A stretch of DNA of 64,000 bases from an uncultured Halieaceae bacterium (GCA_913056165.1 CAJXMD010000007.1:1-64000), one strand, 5' to 3'. Positions 44,366 to 53,504 are shown, counted from the stretch's first letter. Numbers and translations: made by a program. Notes: a model not told the origin generated them from the sequence alone.

Positions 44366-44953
44366 ATGGCTGAAGAAGAAGTAGACGCAGGCGAAGAAAA
44401 AAAGAAGTCGCCCATCCTCGGGTACATCTTGATAGGTGTGGGCGTACTCGTTGCGTTGGCTATTACGGTTTTGGCGACTATGTATTTTGTGGGTTATTTC
44501 GACCCGGATTCTGCCGAACGCATAGAGGCAACCGTCCAGCAGCTGGAGATGGATGCTGAAGAAGCTCGCCAGAGGGCAGAGGAGCTGGCGAAGGGACCGA
44601 GCAAGGAAACGCTTGATTCACCTGAGTTGACGCGATTCGAAAATACTTACATGGAAATTGAGCGTCCGTTGGTTGCGAACATCGTCAACTCTCGAAAGGT
44701 GATGCAGATCAAGGTGGCGATCATGACCCACTATGACGATCGAGTGGTGGCAAATATGGAGAAGCATGCTTTTGCAATCCGTTCTGAGATGTTAGATGTC
44801 ATGAGAAAAATCGACGAAGGGAAGCTTGCCGAGCCGAATTTTCGATCAGACCTGGCAGAGCAGCTGAAAATCTCAGTTAACTCGGTATTAGAAAGGTACG
44901 AAGATTTTGGCGGCGTAGAAGAAGTTATGTTCACTGAATTTGTAGTGCAGTAA
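44366..44953 (+). CDS. fliL: Flagellar basal body protein FliL
   Basis: 195 residues: a short cytoplasmic part, one membrane helix (about 18-41), a helical linker and the periplasmic stomatin-like domain (ending FTEFVVQ). FliL surrounds stators and supports torque. AAGGA lies upstream. It opens the fliLMNOPQR-flhB part of the operon. Confidence 0.93.
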   Translation: MAEEEVDAGEEKKKSPILGYILIGVGVLVALAITVLATMYFVGYFDPDSAERIEATVQQLEMDAEEARQRAEELAKGPSKETLDSPELTRFENTYMEIERPLVANIVNSRKVMQIKVAIMTHYDDRVVANMEKHAFAIRSEMLDVMRKIDEGKLAEPNFRSDLAEQLKISVNSVLERYEDFGGVEEVMFTEFVVQ

Positions 44954-44979
44954 AACTGGTGTTCGGGTGAGAATGAGTT

Positions 44980-45981
44980 ATGGCAGAAGATAGCAGCAGA
45001 CTTTCTGAAGAGGAGCTTAATGCGCTGACTTCGGAAGAGGGTTCTGACGAGGAGTTTTCTTCGGCCGTGCACGCGGACGGAGCACTGGGAACCGCTGTCA
45101 AGCCGCATAATTTGGTGACTGAAGATACGACTATTGGCATAAACCTAGCCGCAGTCGATATGATCACCGAGCGCTTTACACGAAGACTCCGGCTCGGACT
45201 GTTGGAGGTGTTGCGTACTAGTCCGAGAATTACTGCGGATCGGGTAAAGACGCTTCCTTTTTCAGAGTATCTTAAAGACCTTAAGGCTCCATTATCGGTC
45301 AACACTGTGCGTCTATCCGGGTTGCGTGGAACATCCATGGTAGTGATTGACCCAAGTGTCGTCTTTGCGTCGCTAGACAATTTTTTTGGTGGGTTTGGAC
45401 GTGGAATCGACGGATTGCCCCCCGGTCGTATGTTCACACCCACTGAAACCCGAATTATCAATATCATGCTCGAAGTGATATTCGCCTCGATGCACGAGGC
45501 GTGGTCGCCAATTATGGAGATCTCTTGTGAGCACGTAGGTTCGGAAATAAACCCCGCGTTTGTTCAAATTGTCGATGAGAATGATTTGGTGATCGTCTGC
45601 CATTTGGAAGTGGAGCTACCAGGGCAAGAGCGTGGTGCTATCGATGTCGTTTACCCATTTGCCACACTCAAACCTATCAGGGATGTCCTGAGAGGACGTG
45701 TTCAGGATTCCGAGGATCCATCGGTAGATCATGACGTCTGGGCTCGTGAGTTGGCGGGGGCTGCTTCAGATGCCGAATTGGAGCACCGCGTTATTTTAGG
45801 TGAGATAGAGCTTACCCTTGGCGATTTTAATAATATGCAGGTAGGCGAAATTCTAGACTTGAAGAAATTTGATTTGGCCCGAGTGTTGGTTGATGACATT
45901 CCCCTGTTTAATGCAGAGGTTGGCACCGCCAATGGGTATGCGGCTGCTCGTCTGTTGGAAGCCGTAGAATTATCTGAATAA
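44980..45981 (+). CDS. fliM: Rotor switch protein FliM
   Basis: 333 residues with an N-terminal CheY-binding segment (LSEEELNALTSEEG), the middle domain that contacts FliG (GGFGRGIDGLPPGRMFTPTE), and a C-terminal SPOA domain (GEIELTLGDFNNMQVGEI). The presence of the CheY-binding segment implies chemotaxis genes elsewhere in the genome. Confidence 0.96.
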   Translation: MAEDSSRLSEEELNALTSEEGSDEEFSSAVHADGALGTAVKPHNLVTEDTTIGINLAAVDMITERFTRRLRLGLLEVLRTSPRITADRVKTLPFSEYLKDLKAPLSVNTVRLSGLRGTSMVVIDPSVVFASLDNFFGGFGRGIDGLPPGRMFTPTETRIINIMLEVIFASMHEAWSPIMEISCEHVGSEINPAFVQIVDENDLVIVCHLEVELPGQERGAIDVVYPFATLKPIRDVLRGRVQDSEDPSVDHDVWARELAGAASDAELEHRVILGEIELTLGDFNNMQVGEILDLKKFDLARVLVDDIPLFNAEVGTANGYAAARLLEAVELSE

Positions 45982-46066
45982 CGAAGCGAGCAGGGACTAC
46001 AAGAAGGGACGTCATGGCAAAGGTTTTCCGCCTGATTACCCGCTTCAACAGTGCTAGGAGATATAA

Positions 46067-46405
46067 ATGAGTGATGAACAGGAACCTGGGGATGTCTCCT
46101 TGGAGCAACTCGCTGATGACGAAACTCTGGCAACAGGTTTTGAAGCTATGGTCAGCGCGGACGTATTACAGAGCGTACCTGTCACGCTGTCGGTCGAAGT
46201 TGGTAGAACGCGCCTAAAGATTCGAGATCTTCTGCGCTTAAAACAGGGGAGCGTAATCGAGCTAGAGCGAAACGCGGGAGAACCCCTCGATTTACTAGTC
46301 AATAATACCGTCGTGGCGCAGGGCGAAGTCGTTTTGGTTAATGATCGATACGGCGTGCGCTTGACGCGAATTTTGCCCTCAGAAGACCGCGTTGAGAAGC
46401 TGTGA
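46067..46405 (+). CDS. fliN: Rotor switch protein FliN
   Basis: 112 residues: a 40-residue acidic N-terminus and one SPOA domain (TRLKIRDLLRLKQGSVIELE then EPLDLLVNNTVVAQGEVVLV). It builds the lower C ring with FliM. An 85-base gap before it, longer than others in this operon, ends in AGGAG. Confidence 0.95.
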   Translation: MSDEQEPGDVSLEQLADDETLATGFEAMVSADVLQSVPVTLSVEVGRTRLKIRDLLRLKQGSVIELERNAGEPLDLLVNNTVVAQGEVVLVNDRYGVRLTRILPSEDRVEKL

Positions 46406-46420
46406 TTATCGGAGCTCTCT

Positions 46421-46690
46421 GTGGCTGAGGAGCTGAGCTGGGTCCGATGGGTTACTGCATTCTTTGTCCTGGCGGTCGCCATGGGTGCGAGTTTCCTTGC
46501 TTTGCGAAAAATTCAGGTTTCAAATAAAAGTTGGCTGCCTATCAAGATTACGGGGCGAGTGAGGCTAAGTCGCTCAGCGGAGCTAGTACTGGTAGAGGTT
46601 GAGAACGAGAGGTTCTTAATCGGCGCGACACCTGCTAACATCAATACTCTGGCTAAGCTTTCGGGCGAAGCTCCTGTAGAAGACCACTAA
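46421..46690 (+). CDS. fliO: Flagellar biosynthesis protein FliO
   Basis: 89 residues with one membrane helix (about 10-28) and a small cytoplasmic domain with VEVENERFLIGATPANINTL. FliO helps assemble the FliP pore and is poorly conserved; order between fliN and fliP supports the call. GTG start at 46421. Confidence 0.9.
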   Translation: MAEELSWVRWVTAFFVLAVAMGASFLALRKIQVSNKSWLPIKITGRVRLSRSAELVLVEVENERFLIGATPANINTLAKLSGEAPVEDH

Positions 46691-46792
46691 GAAGCGACGG
46701 CGGCCCTGCAAGCGGGCAGCGCGATGTATCATCGCTACAGTGACCTCTTCTTTTGTGAGTTGCTATACGCCGGGGCCTTTGAGGGGAGGGGT

Positions 46793-47527
46793 ATGCTTAA
46801 ATACTTGGTGCTGGGGCTCTTGACTCTCTTGGCTACGGAAGCTTCGGCCCAAGGGACAATCCCCATTCTGAGCGCAATTCAGGATTCGAGTGGAGAAACC
46901 GAGTATTCGGTAACGCTCCAGCTTCTGGGCCTCATGACGGTCCTGACCCTGTTACCCTCCATCCTACTGATGATGACTAGCTTTACTAGGATAATCATCG
47001 TTTTGTCACTGCTTCGTCAGGCTTTGGGCACTGCTCAAACACCGCCCAACCAAATTTTGTTGGGAATCGCCTTGTTTCTAACGATTTTTATAATGGCACC
47101 TGTTTTCACGCAGGTATATAACGAGGCAATTACACCATATAGCAACGACGAAATAGGCCTTGAGGAATCCCTTGAGTTGGCGCAAGTTCCGATAAAGGAT
47201 TTTATGTTGCGTCAAACGCGGGAGAAAGATCTGCAAACTTTTGTGAGTATTTCTAATAATCCCGACATTTCGGCCCCGATGGATACACCGTTGTCGGTAC
47301 TGGTGCCTGCCTTCATCACGTCTGAGCTCAAAAGTGCTTTTACTATTGGCTTCATGCTTTACATTCCATTCATCATCATAGATATGGTCGTCGCGAGTGT
47401 GCTGATGTCAATGGGTATGATGATGCTTTCCCCTATGATTATCTCGCTGCCATTTAAACTCCTTCTTTTTGTTATGGTGGACGGGTGGATGTTGCTGATG
47501 ACCTCATTAACCGGTAGCTATGTTTAA
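46793..47527 (+). CDS. fliP: Export gate protein FliP
   Basis: 244 residues from ATG 46793, which follows GGGGAGGGG; a cleavable signal peptide ends near ASAQ. Family motifs MMTSFTRIIIVLSLLRQALG and LLFVMVDGWMLL are present. FliP5-FliQ4-FliR1 forms the export channel. Confidence 0.96.
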   Translation: MLKYLVLGLLTLLATEASAQGTIPILSAIQDSSGETEYSVTLQLLGLMTVLTLLPSILLMMTSFTRIIIVLSLLRQALGTAQTPPNQILLGIALFLTIFIMAPVFTQVYNEAITPYSNDEIGLEESLELAQVPIKDFMLRQTREKDLQTFVSISNNPDISAPMDTPLSVLVPAFITSELKSAFTIGFMLYIPFIIIDMVVASVLMSMGMMMLSPMIISLPFKLLLFVMVDGWMLLMTSLTGSYV

Positions 47528-47537
47528 GGACTAACGC

Positions 47538-47810
47538 GTGGAAACTACCGAAGTTATCAGTATAGGAAGAGAGGCGATCTGGACGGTGATCTACGTGGCA
47601 GGGCCCATTCTGCTGATCGCCCTTTCGGTGGGTTTAATCATTGGTGTCTTCCAAGCGGCCACATCTATACAGGAAATGACTTTGAGTTTTATCCCTAAGT
47701 TGGCCGCCTTGGTAGCGGCCCTCTTAATATTTGGTGATTATCAACTGACAATGCTGTCTGATATGTTTGTCACGATTTTTGACATGATCCCGCAAATTTT
47801 TACGCGATGA
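47538..47810 (+). CDS. fliQ: Export gate protein FliQ
   Basis: 90 residues, two membrane helices with the conserved IGVFQAATSIQEMTLSFIPK. GTG start; the stop overlaps the fliR start. Confidence 0.95.
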   Translation: METTEVISIGREAIWTVIYVAGPILLIALSVGLIIGVFQAATSIQEMTLSFIPKLAALVAALLIFGDYQLTMLSDMFVTIFDMIPQIFTR

Positions 47811-48577
47811 ACTTTATCCTTGATGATGTTGTTGCGATTCTCACTACAGGGCTTATTCCTCTTCTTCGAATATCGGCGTTATTGCTAGCAGCACCTTTAG
47901 TTTCTCTTAAAGTTGTCTCGGTGCGGATTCGGATCGCAATCGCACTAGTACTCACCATTTTTGTTTATCCCACGTTAGAGCTGCCAACCATTGATCCTGT
48001 CAGCGCTGACGGATTAACACTCATTGTTAGGGAACTATTAATCGGGCTCTTGTTTGCCGTTTCTTTGCAGGTTGTCAACGCAGCTTTGGTCGTCGCCGGA
48101 CAGACCTTGTCCATGAGTATGGGGCTGGGGATGGCGCAAACTGTTGATCCAAATATTGGAAGGGTGCCCGTGCTCGCCTCATTTTTGGTGGTGATGTCTA
48201 CCCTGATTTTTTTGTCTATTGGTGGCCATTTAATTCTTATCCAGCTTATCCTGATGAGCTTTGAGGTTATGCCGATTGGTGGCGAGATCAACCTTGTCGA
48301 GACCACTGCTAATCTGATCGAGTGGACGGCAATGGTATTTCTTGGCGGTATCCTCATCGCGCTACCTATTATGTTAACTATGATGCTAGTAAATCTCTGT
48401 ATTGGTATCGTCACTCGTGCAGCCCCGGCCCTGAATATCTTTGCGGTAGGTTTTCCCGCAATGGTCATAGCTGGTTTGGTTTTGCTGCTGGTGTATTTGG
48501 TTAATATAGGGCACAGGATCGAGTGGTTATGGCTTGAAGCGTTTTCAATGGCGCAAAATATGTGGGTCGTTAGCTAA
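47807..48577 (+). CDS. fliR: Export gate protein FliR
   Basis: 256 residues, multi-span, with the conserved MSMGLGMAQTVDPNIGRVPV and GIVTRAAPALNIFAVGFP. Coupled by overlap to fliQ (ATGA) and flhB (TAATG). Confidence 0.96.
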   Translation: MNFILDDVVAILTTGLIPLLRISALLLAAPLVSLKVVSVRIRIAIALVLTIFVYPTLELPTIDPVSADGLTLIVRELLIGLLFAVSLQVVNAALVVAGQTLSMSMGLGMAQTVDPNIGRVPVLASFLVVMSTLIFLSIGGHLILIQLILMSFEVMPIGGEINLVETTANLIEWTAMVFLGGILIALPIMLTMMLVNLCIGIVTRAAPALNIFAVGFPAMVIAGLVLLLVYLVNIGHRIEWLWLEAFSMAQNMWVVS

Positions 48578-49740
48578 TGGCAGACCAACAAGACGACAGC
48601 CAGGAAAAAACAGAAGAACCGACCGCACGCCGTTTGAGTAAAGCTAGAGAAGAGGGCCAAATCGCCCGGTCCACAGAGATTACTATCGCTGCTTCAGTGA
48701 TTAGTGTGGCGATATACATCTTCTTATTTGGCAATTCCTTGTTGGGAAACGTCGCTAATATCTTTGCGAAAGGGTTGGTTTTTGACTCTCTGGCTGTTCT
48801 TGAGCCTCAGGTGGGGCTTGGAAGGCTGAGTGATGCGGCGGTAGAGGCATTGCTAACGATTTTGCCTATCCTGATTCTCACAGGAGTGGTGGTTCTAGTT
48901 TGTTCCGGCTTGATTGGTGGTTACAACTTCAGTTGGAAGTCCATCCAACCGAAGGCCTCCAAGTTTAACCCCATTTCGGGCTTTAAACGCATGTTTGGAA
49001 CGCAAGCTCTGGTAAATCTCGCCAAATCGATTGCCAAATTTTTATTAGTTGGCGGAGTGACCTATTTTTTGATCGACGCCTCAGTCACTGAGTTTGCTCA
49101 AATTTCGCTGATGGCCTTGGAGCCTGGCTTGTCTGCATCGGCGTCCATTTTGACCACCGCATTTTTGGTTGCCTCCAGCACCCTCATCATCATTGCTTTG
49201 ATAGACGCTCCTTATCAGGTCTATCAGCATAATCAAAAAATGAAAATGTCATTGAAAGAGGTCAAGGACGAGCAAAAACAAACTGAAGGATCTCCGGAAG
49301 TTAAGCAACGTATTCGTCAGAAGCAGCGCGAAGTTTCGGCGGCGCGAATGCTGGAGGCGATCTCGGAGGCGGATGTGATCATAACCAACCCGGAGCATTT
49401 TGCCGTCGCTCTAGCTTATGATCCTTCGTCCGACGATCCGCCAAAAGTGGTCGCCAAAGGCGTGGATTTCATTGCAGACCGTATTAGAGAGCGTGGGGGC
49501 GAAGAGGGAGTACCATTATTCCAGTCGCCGGTGTTAGCCCGAGCGCTCTATTTCACCACGGAAGTTGATGGTTTTATTCCTGAGCCACTATTTGAAGCAG
49601 TGGCTCAGGTAATCGCTTATATCTTTAATATAAACAGTATTAATCGTGCGAAAACGCAGCAGTCTAAACCGGTGCCGAGAGTTCCAGATGATATGATTTT
49701 TGATGAAGATGGCCGTCAGTCACAAATTTTCGACAGCTGA
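48577..49740 (+). CDS. flhB: Export switch protein FlhB with NPEH cleavage motif
   Basis: 387 residues: the N-terminal EKTEEPTARRLSKAREEGQI, four membrane helices and a cytoplasmic domain. The autocleavage site, normally NPTH, reads NPEH here (271-274), followed by the conserved FAVALAYD. Asn and Pro, which drive cleavage, are kept. FlhB switches export from rod/hook to filament substrates under FliK. A second, short FlhB-like protein (FlhX) is encoded at 60811. Confidence 0.96.
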   Translation: MADQQDDSQEKTEEPTARRLSKAREEGQIARSTEITIAASVISVAIYIFLFGNSLLGNVANIFAKGLVFDSLAVLEPQVGLGRLSDAAVEALLTILPILILTGVVVLVCSGLIGGYNFSWKSIQPKASKFNPISGFKRMFGTQALVNLAKSIAKFLLVGGVTYFLIDASVTEFAQISLMALEPGLSASASILTTAFLVASSTLIIIALIDAPYQVYQHNQKMKMSLKEVKDEQKQTEGSPEVKQRIRQKQREVSAARMLEAISEADVIITNPEHFAVALAYDPSSDDPPKVVAKGVDFIADRIRERGGEEGVPLFQSPVLARALYFTTEVDGFIPEPLFEAVAQVIAYIFNINSINRAKTQQSKPVPRVPDDMIFDEDGRQSQIFDS

Positions 49741-49789
49741 TCGTCGATCTGCTCGAACCGATACTTATGCTCGTAAGGTGCGATGACCT

Positions 49790-50752
49790 GTGAACAACGA
49801 TTCATTAGATGATTCTCAATTAAGTCTTCTCCCGCATTCTGATGATCGGCGCATTTTGGACGCCGCTTTAGAAGCGCTCGTCAGCGGTGCATCTAATGTA
49901 TTTATTGTCGGTGAGTATGAATTTCATATTGATGCATGTTTTTTAGCGCTTTACGGAGAGCTAAAGCTTAACCCCTCTCTACAACTGCATCGTATGATGT
50001 CCCCCAAGGTTGACGACATCGTAACCCTCTTTAATGAACTCTTGGCCAACCTATCTATCGATGAAGCACGGAATTATGAGGCGGAGGGGCGTCACATCAT
50101 TATCATGCCGGACTTTGGTCCCAATGCTGGGAAGGAATGGCTAGCCTGTGAGTCTCTGGTGAATACGTTCCCCGGCGCAAACGTAAGTATGCTAGCTTTC
50201 TCGACCCTTGCTAATCACGACTCATCGGACTTACGTCAGTTATCAATAAAATCCCGCAACGTGGTCTTGCGTTTGTCAGAGTTGAATAACGAATCGATGG
50301 AAAACTATCTCAGCGAATGTTACGAGCGTGGAGTGCTTTCTGACCTATTACCCGCCCTGACTGGTTCAATTTGGCACGAAGCAGCGCTAGCAATGTTGGG
50401 TTTGAGCGCAAACGAATTGCCCAAGCAAAGCGTTTCTGACTATGACGATTTAATGTCTTCCGAACAGGAGGGCCTGTCACTGGAGCCGCTTGTGGTTGAC
50501 ACCTCGTCTGGTGATGATGACTTAGAAGAGGCCAGTGCTGAAGCTGTCCAACATACTTGGCGCTCATCGCTTGCTGCAGTGTGTATTACGCTGGCGGCAT
50601 TTTCTCTGGTGATAGTGGTTGCCGGACTAGTGCACCCCCCGCTCTGGACCAGCATTGAGATGGTTGTCAGTGCGTCGCTTGAGCTAGCAAATTCGCTCCT
50701 GGAGGAAGCAAAATCATGGCTTAGTACCGTAATGAATCAATGGAACAGCTAA
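49790..50752 (+). CDS. Membrane-anchored protein with a possible degenerate AAA-like domain
   Basis: 320 residues, one membrane helix near the C-terminus (about 261-282). The N-terminal 200 residues follow the order of ExeA/MshM/DamX-type ATPases: VSGASNVFIVGEYEFHIDA where a P-loop would be, GRHIIIMPDFGP where Walker B would be, and a late SIKSRNVVLRLSELNNESME. The P-loop Gly-Lys-Thr and the acidic Walker B are missing, so nucleotide binding is unlikely. The similarity is weak pattern matching and should be treated as a hypothesis. It follows flhB by 49 bases on the same strand and is probably in the operon. Confidence 0.6.
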   Translation: MNNDSLDDSQLSLLPHSDDRRILDAALEALVSGASNVFIVGEYEFHIDACFLALYGELKLNPSLQLHRMMSPKVDDIVTLFNELLANLSIDEARNYEAEGRHIIIMPDFGPNAGKEWLACESLVNTFPGANVSMLAFSTLANHDSSDLRQLSIKSRNVVLRLSELNNESMENYLSECYERGVLSDLLPALTGSIWHEAALAMLGLSANELPKQSVSDYDDLMSSEQEGLSLEPLVVDTSSGDDDLEEASAEAVQHTWRSSLAAVCITLAAFSLVIVVAGLVHPPLWTSIEMVVSASLELANSLLEEAKSWLSTVMNQWNS

Positions 50753-50776
50753 AAATATTGGCCGACATACCGATAT
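50750..50776 (+). promoter_or_regulatory. sigma28 (FliA) promoter of the coiled-coil membrane protein gene
   Basis: TAAA (50750-50753), 15 bases, ACCGATAT (50769-50776). The site starts within the stop codon of the preceding gene and lies 21 bases before the next start codon. Confidence 0.82.
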
Positions 50777-50797
50777 CGACTTAAAGAGAGGTGTGTG

Positions 50798-51625
50798 ATG
50801 ACAGACGACGACAATCTTGATCCGGGCGAGGACTTGGTTTTGCCCAGCAACCGAAGCACAGCGATAAGTGCTCCGGCCAGTACTCCTGTAGATAACGGAT
50901 CTACAACAACACTGGGCGCAGACACACAGGCAAGATTGGACAGGGCGTTGGACTCGGCACATGCAGTGAGCGCTAAAATGGAGACATATGCCAAACGTTT
51001 GGCCGGTGGCGCGGCGGTAGTCGTATTTCTGTCTGTCATTCTTCTCATGGTGGCTGGCGGCCGACTGTCAGGACAAGTGGACGCATTGCAGGCCGCAACG
51101 CTGTCCATTACCAAGCGCGTAGTCAACATGAATTCGGCGTTAGATCGAATGGTCGTCTTGGAACAGCGGCTCGCTCTACTTGATGAGGGACATGCTCAGA
51201 TGGTTGAGGCGGTGGGGCAATTGGACGCCAGGGGTATGAGTTTGGCAGAACAGGTGGAGTCCTCGATGTCTGCTGTACAGTCTACTGTAGTTGATACGAG
51301 TGACGTTACGAGAAGCGGTGTGGAGTCCACTAGGGCGATGATCGCGCAACTGGATCGGCAGGCAGAGCAGCTTGGGACTCTGACTCAGCGTATCGCAGAA
51401 TTAGAGCTGGGTTTAAGAGACGTCGCAGCACTCAAACGTGATGTGGCAACGCTTGTAGAAATAGAAAGGGATAATCTAACTAAACTTTTTGAGGCCCAAT
51501 TGGCCTTAGAACAGGCGCAGATAAGTCAGCAAATGGAACAGTCCACCGGCAGTACGCCTAGCGCTCCAGAAAAAAGCTATTCAGAGGACGCTATCGTCTT
51601 TCCGGAGCCTGCATCTAGACAGTAG
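50798..51625 (+). CDS. Membrane-anchored coiled-coil protein of the sigma28 regulon
   Basis: 275 residues from ATG 50798. An acidic cytoplasmic N-terminus (1-65), one membrane helix (about 68-88), then a long periplasmic coiled coil (about 95-250) and a polar tail. The topology recalls a chemoreceptor with its ends missing or a tether, but no HAMP or signalling domain is present. Its own sigma28 promoter places it among late flagellar genes, with stators and flagellins. Function unknown. Confidence 0.7.
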   Translation: MTDDDNLDPGEDLVLPSNRSTAISAPASTPVDNGSTTTLGADTQARLDRALDSAHAVSAKMETYAKRLAGGAAVVVFLSVILLMVAGGRLSGQVDALQAATLSITKRVVNMNSALDRMVVLEQRLALLDEGHAQMVEAVGQLDARGMSLAEQVESSMSAVQSTVVDTSDVTRSGVESTRAMIAQLDRQAEQLGTLTQRIAELELGLRDVAALKRDVATLVEIERDNLTKLFEAQLALEQAQISQQMEQSTGSTPSAPEKSYSEDAIVFPEPASRQ

Positions 51626-51628
51626 TTT

Positions 51629-52246
51629 TTACGGAGTGATTGCTGGCAGGTCGGGACTTTCGCTTGATTGCCTGCCTGCCACGTCCCGTATAGCGCTTTC
51701 AACGAAAGAAGAGCCAGCATCGATAGCCATTGATATCGCATCTATAACTTCCTCCAGCTGCGTGACTAGAGTGGCATGCCGGTCGCTGTTGTCCTGAACG
51801 CCAAGTTCTTTGCTCAAGGCGTAAAGTCTCTCGGCTTGAGAGGAGGGTAAGTAGGATTCAAATTCCCCCCGAAGCATTTTTATTTTGAGAGGGTTCGATG
51901 GTGGTTCAGTAATTCCTGCTTGCCCATGTTCCATTCCTGTTTTAATAACAGAGCGTACATGGAGTTCGAGCAGGGCTAGAAATCGTTCTTGATCGCCCTT
52001 GATCTGATACTGATCTTCTGCGCCATTGGCCATGGCCACCCATTCATCCCAAAGTTCTCGCCCACTAAGACCCGCAAATACTTTTTGGCGAGCAGGTTCG
52101 ACACTGTTAGCGGTGTCGCTAGGCATTGCGTTCGAGAATGCTCTGGCTTCGAGGTCGTTCACTCTGCTAATCAAATAGATAATAAGGATGAGGAGGACGA
52201 TTCCAAGAAGAAGTGAGATAGCAATGATGGTGCTTTCAAGGGACAT
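51629..52246 (-). CDS. Single-span membrane protein downstream of fliA
   Basis: 205 residues: an N-terminal membrane helix (about 5-27), then a cytoplasmic helical part containing SGRELWDEWVAMANG and LRGEFESYLPSSQAERLYAL. No family recognised. It is the last gene of the flhA-flhF-flhG-fliA transcript and converges, 3 bases apart, with the coiled-coil gene. Confidence 0.65.
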   Translation of the reverse strand: MSLESTIIAISLLLGIVLLILIIYLISRVNDLEARAFSNAMPSDTANSVEPARQKVFAGLSGRELWDEWVAMANGAEDQYQIKGDQERFLALLELHVRSVIKTGMEHGQAGITEPPSNPLKIKMLRGEFESYLPSSQAERLYALSKELGVQDNSDRHATLVTQLEEVIDAISMAIDAGSSFVESAIRDVAGRQSSESPDLPAITP

Positions 52247-52283
52247 AGTTTTTATTCCGTTCTTAGGTTGCAGCTTCTATTGG

Positions 52284-52766
52284 CTATTCATCTCCGTCTT
52301 CTGAGTCTCCGCTTCTGAGTAGACCTAACAATTGAATGTCTTGACTGGTTTGCAATTCTTCAACTAGGCACGCTGCAATTTTGTCGGCTTGTTCTAATGC
52401 TTCATGAGCACTGACCTGTTGAATCTGGTAATCCGCGCCCAGATTGAACATCTTGTCCGCCAATTCTTCAGGCACCCAAGAAACAACCGCACCTGATACC
52501 CCCTGCAGTTGATTATATCCCTCGTGCTTTATTCTTGGCGGTAGCTCCTTGCCTGCTTTCAGGGCTTCCGCAAGGTCTGTTTGCCTTTTTTCTTCTGTTT
52601 TGGCGCCCTGCACGAAAATCTTATCAAGATTGAGGCGCGCTCTTTGCGCTATCCTCGCCGAGAACATGCGATGCAAGCGGTCCTCCGGATCGAGAGTACA
52701 GCACTTGAGAAAGTCAGCTTTCGCGTCAGCTTTTATGCGCTCTAGTTTTGATTTTTTTCCAAACAT
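52284..52766 (-). CDS. Small cytoplasmic protein downstream of fliA
   Basis: 160 residues, basic N-terminus (FGKKSKLERIKADAKADFLK), no membrane segment, a middle with KHEGYNQLQGVSGAVVSWVP and an acidic C-terminus. No family recognised. It follows fliA by 15 bases in the same operon, so a flagellar role is likely from position. Confidence 0.65.
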   Translation of the reverse strand: MFGKKSKLERIKADAKADFLKCCTLDPEDRLHRMFSARIAQRARLNLDKIFVQGAKTEEKRQTDLAEALKAGKELPPRIKHEGYNQLQGVSGAVVSWVPEELADKMFNLGADYQIQQVSAHEALEQADKIAACLVEELQTSQDIQLLGLLRSGDSEDGDE

Positions 52767-52781
52767 GCTACTACCAAAATA

Positions 52782-53501
52782 TTAAATACCCACTCGTTTA
52801 CGTAACTTCTCTACCACTTTAGTTAGTATCTGACTCACTCGAGATTCGCTTACGCCAATGATCGCGCCAATCTCCTTCAGATTCATTTCGTCGTTATAGT
52901 ACAGCGAAAGTATCGTTTGCTCGCGTTCCGGTAATGTAGAGATTTCGTTGGTCAACCAATTGGCAGTTTCTGCGGCTTCTACGTCATCTTCTGGGCCCGC
53001 GTCCTCAGAAAAAGCAGACTGGCCGCTCTCTTCAAGTTCATCAAGTGAGCTAGTACGAAATTTTTGTGAACGACTTCGTTGTTTATGATATTCGTCTACC
53101 GACGTGTCTAACTCTTGGGCGATCTCATGAGCTGTCGGTTGCCTGCCATACTTGGTTAAAAATTTATCTACTACCTGTTCTTCAGCTTTAATATGTGAGT
53201 TGTCAGCCCTGGATAACGGTGATCTTTTTCTTACCTCGTCCAGAATCGCGCCTCTGATTCGCTTGCTAGCGAATGTACCCAGATCAGCACCTTGTGAAGC
53301 GTCGTAGGATTTTGCCGCCTCTAGCAGTCCTACCATGCCAATTTGGACCAGCTCCTCTAGTTCTACATAATCAGGCAGTCTTGCTTTGATGTGTAGAGCG
53401 GTCTTATGTACTAGCCCTATATGTTGAAGCACAGCGGAGTTGTCTCCGCTACCCCTGGAGGTCTCTAATGCATCAGCATATGCTTGATAACCTTTGGACA
53501 T
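52782..53501 (-). CDS. fliA: Flagellar sigma factor FliA (sigma28)
   Basis: 239 residues with regions 2, 3 and 4: LVHKTALHIKARLPDYVELE, FASKRIRGAILDEVRKRSPL and the C-terminal ALPERE-type TLPEREQTILSLYYNDEMNL followed by IGVSESRVSQI. It directs transcription from the TAAA-N15-GCCGATAA promoters in this window and is held by FlgM until hook completion. Preceded by flhG, with AGAGG upstream. Confidence 0.97.
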   Translation of the reverse strand: MSKGYQAYADALETSRGSGDNSAVLQHIGLVHKTALHIKARLPDYVELEELVQIGMVGLLEAAKSYDASQGADLGTFASKRIRGAILDEVRKRSPLSRADNSHIKAEEQVVDKFLTKYGRQPTAHEIAQELDTSVDEYHKQRSRSQKFRTSSLDELEESGQSAFSEDAGPEDDVEAAETANWLTNEISTLPEREQTILSLYYNDEMNLKEIGAIIGVSESRVSQILTKVVEKLRKRVGI

Positions 53502-53504
53502 GGA

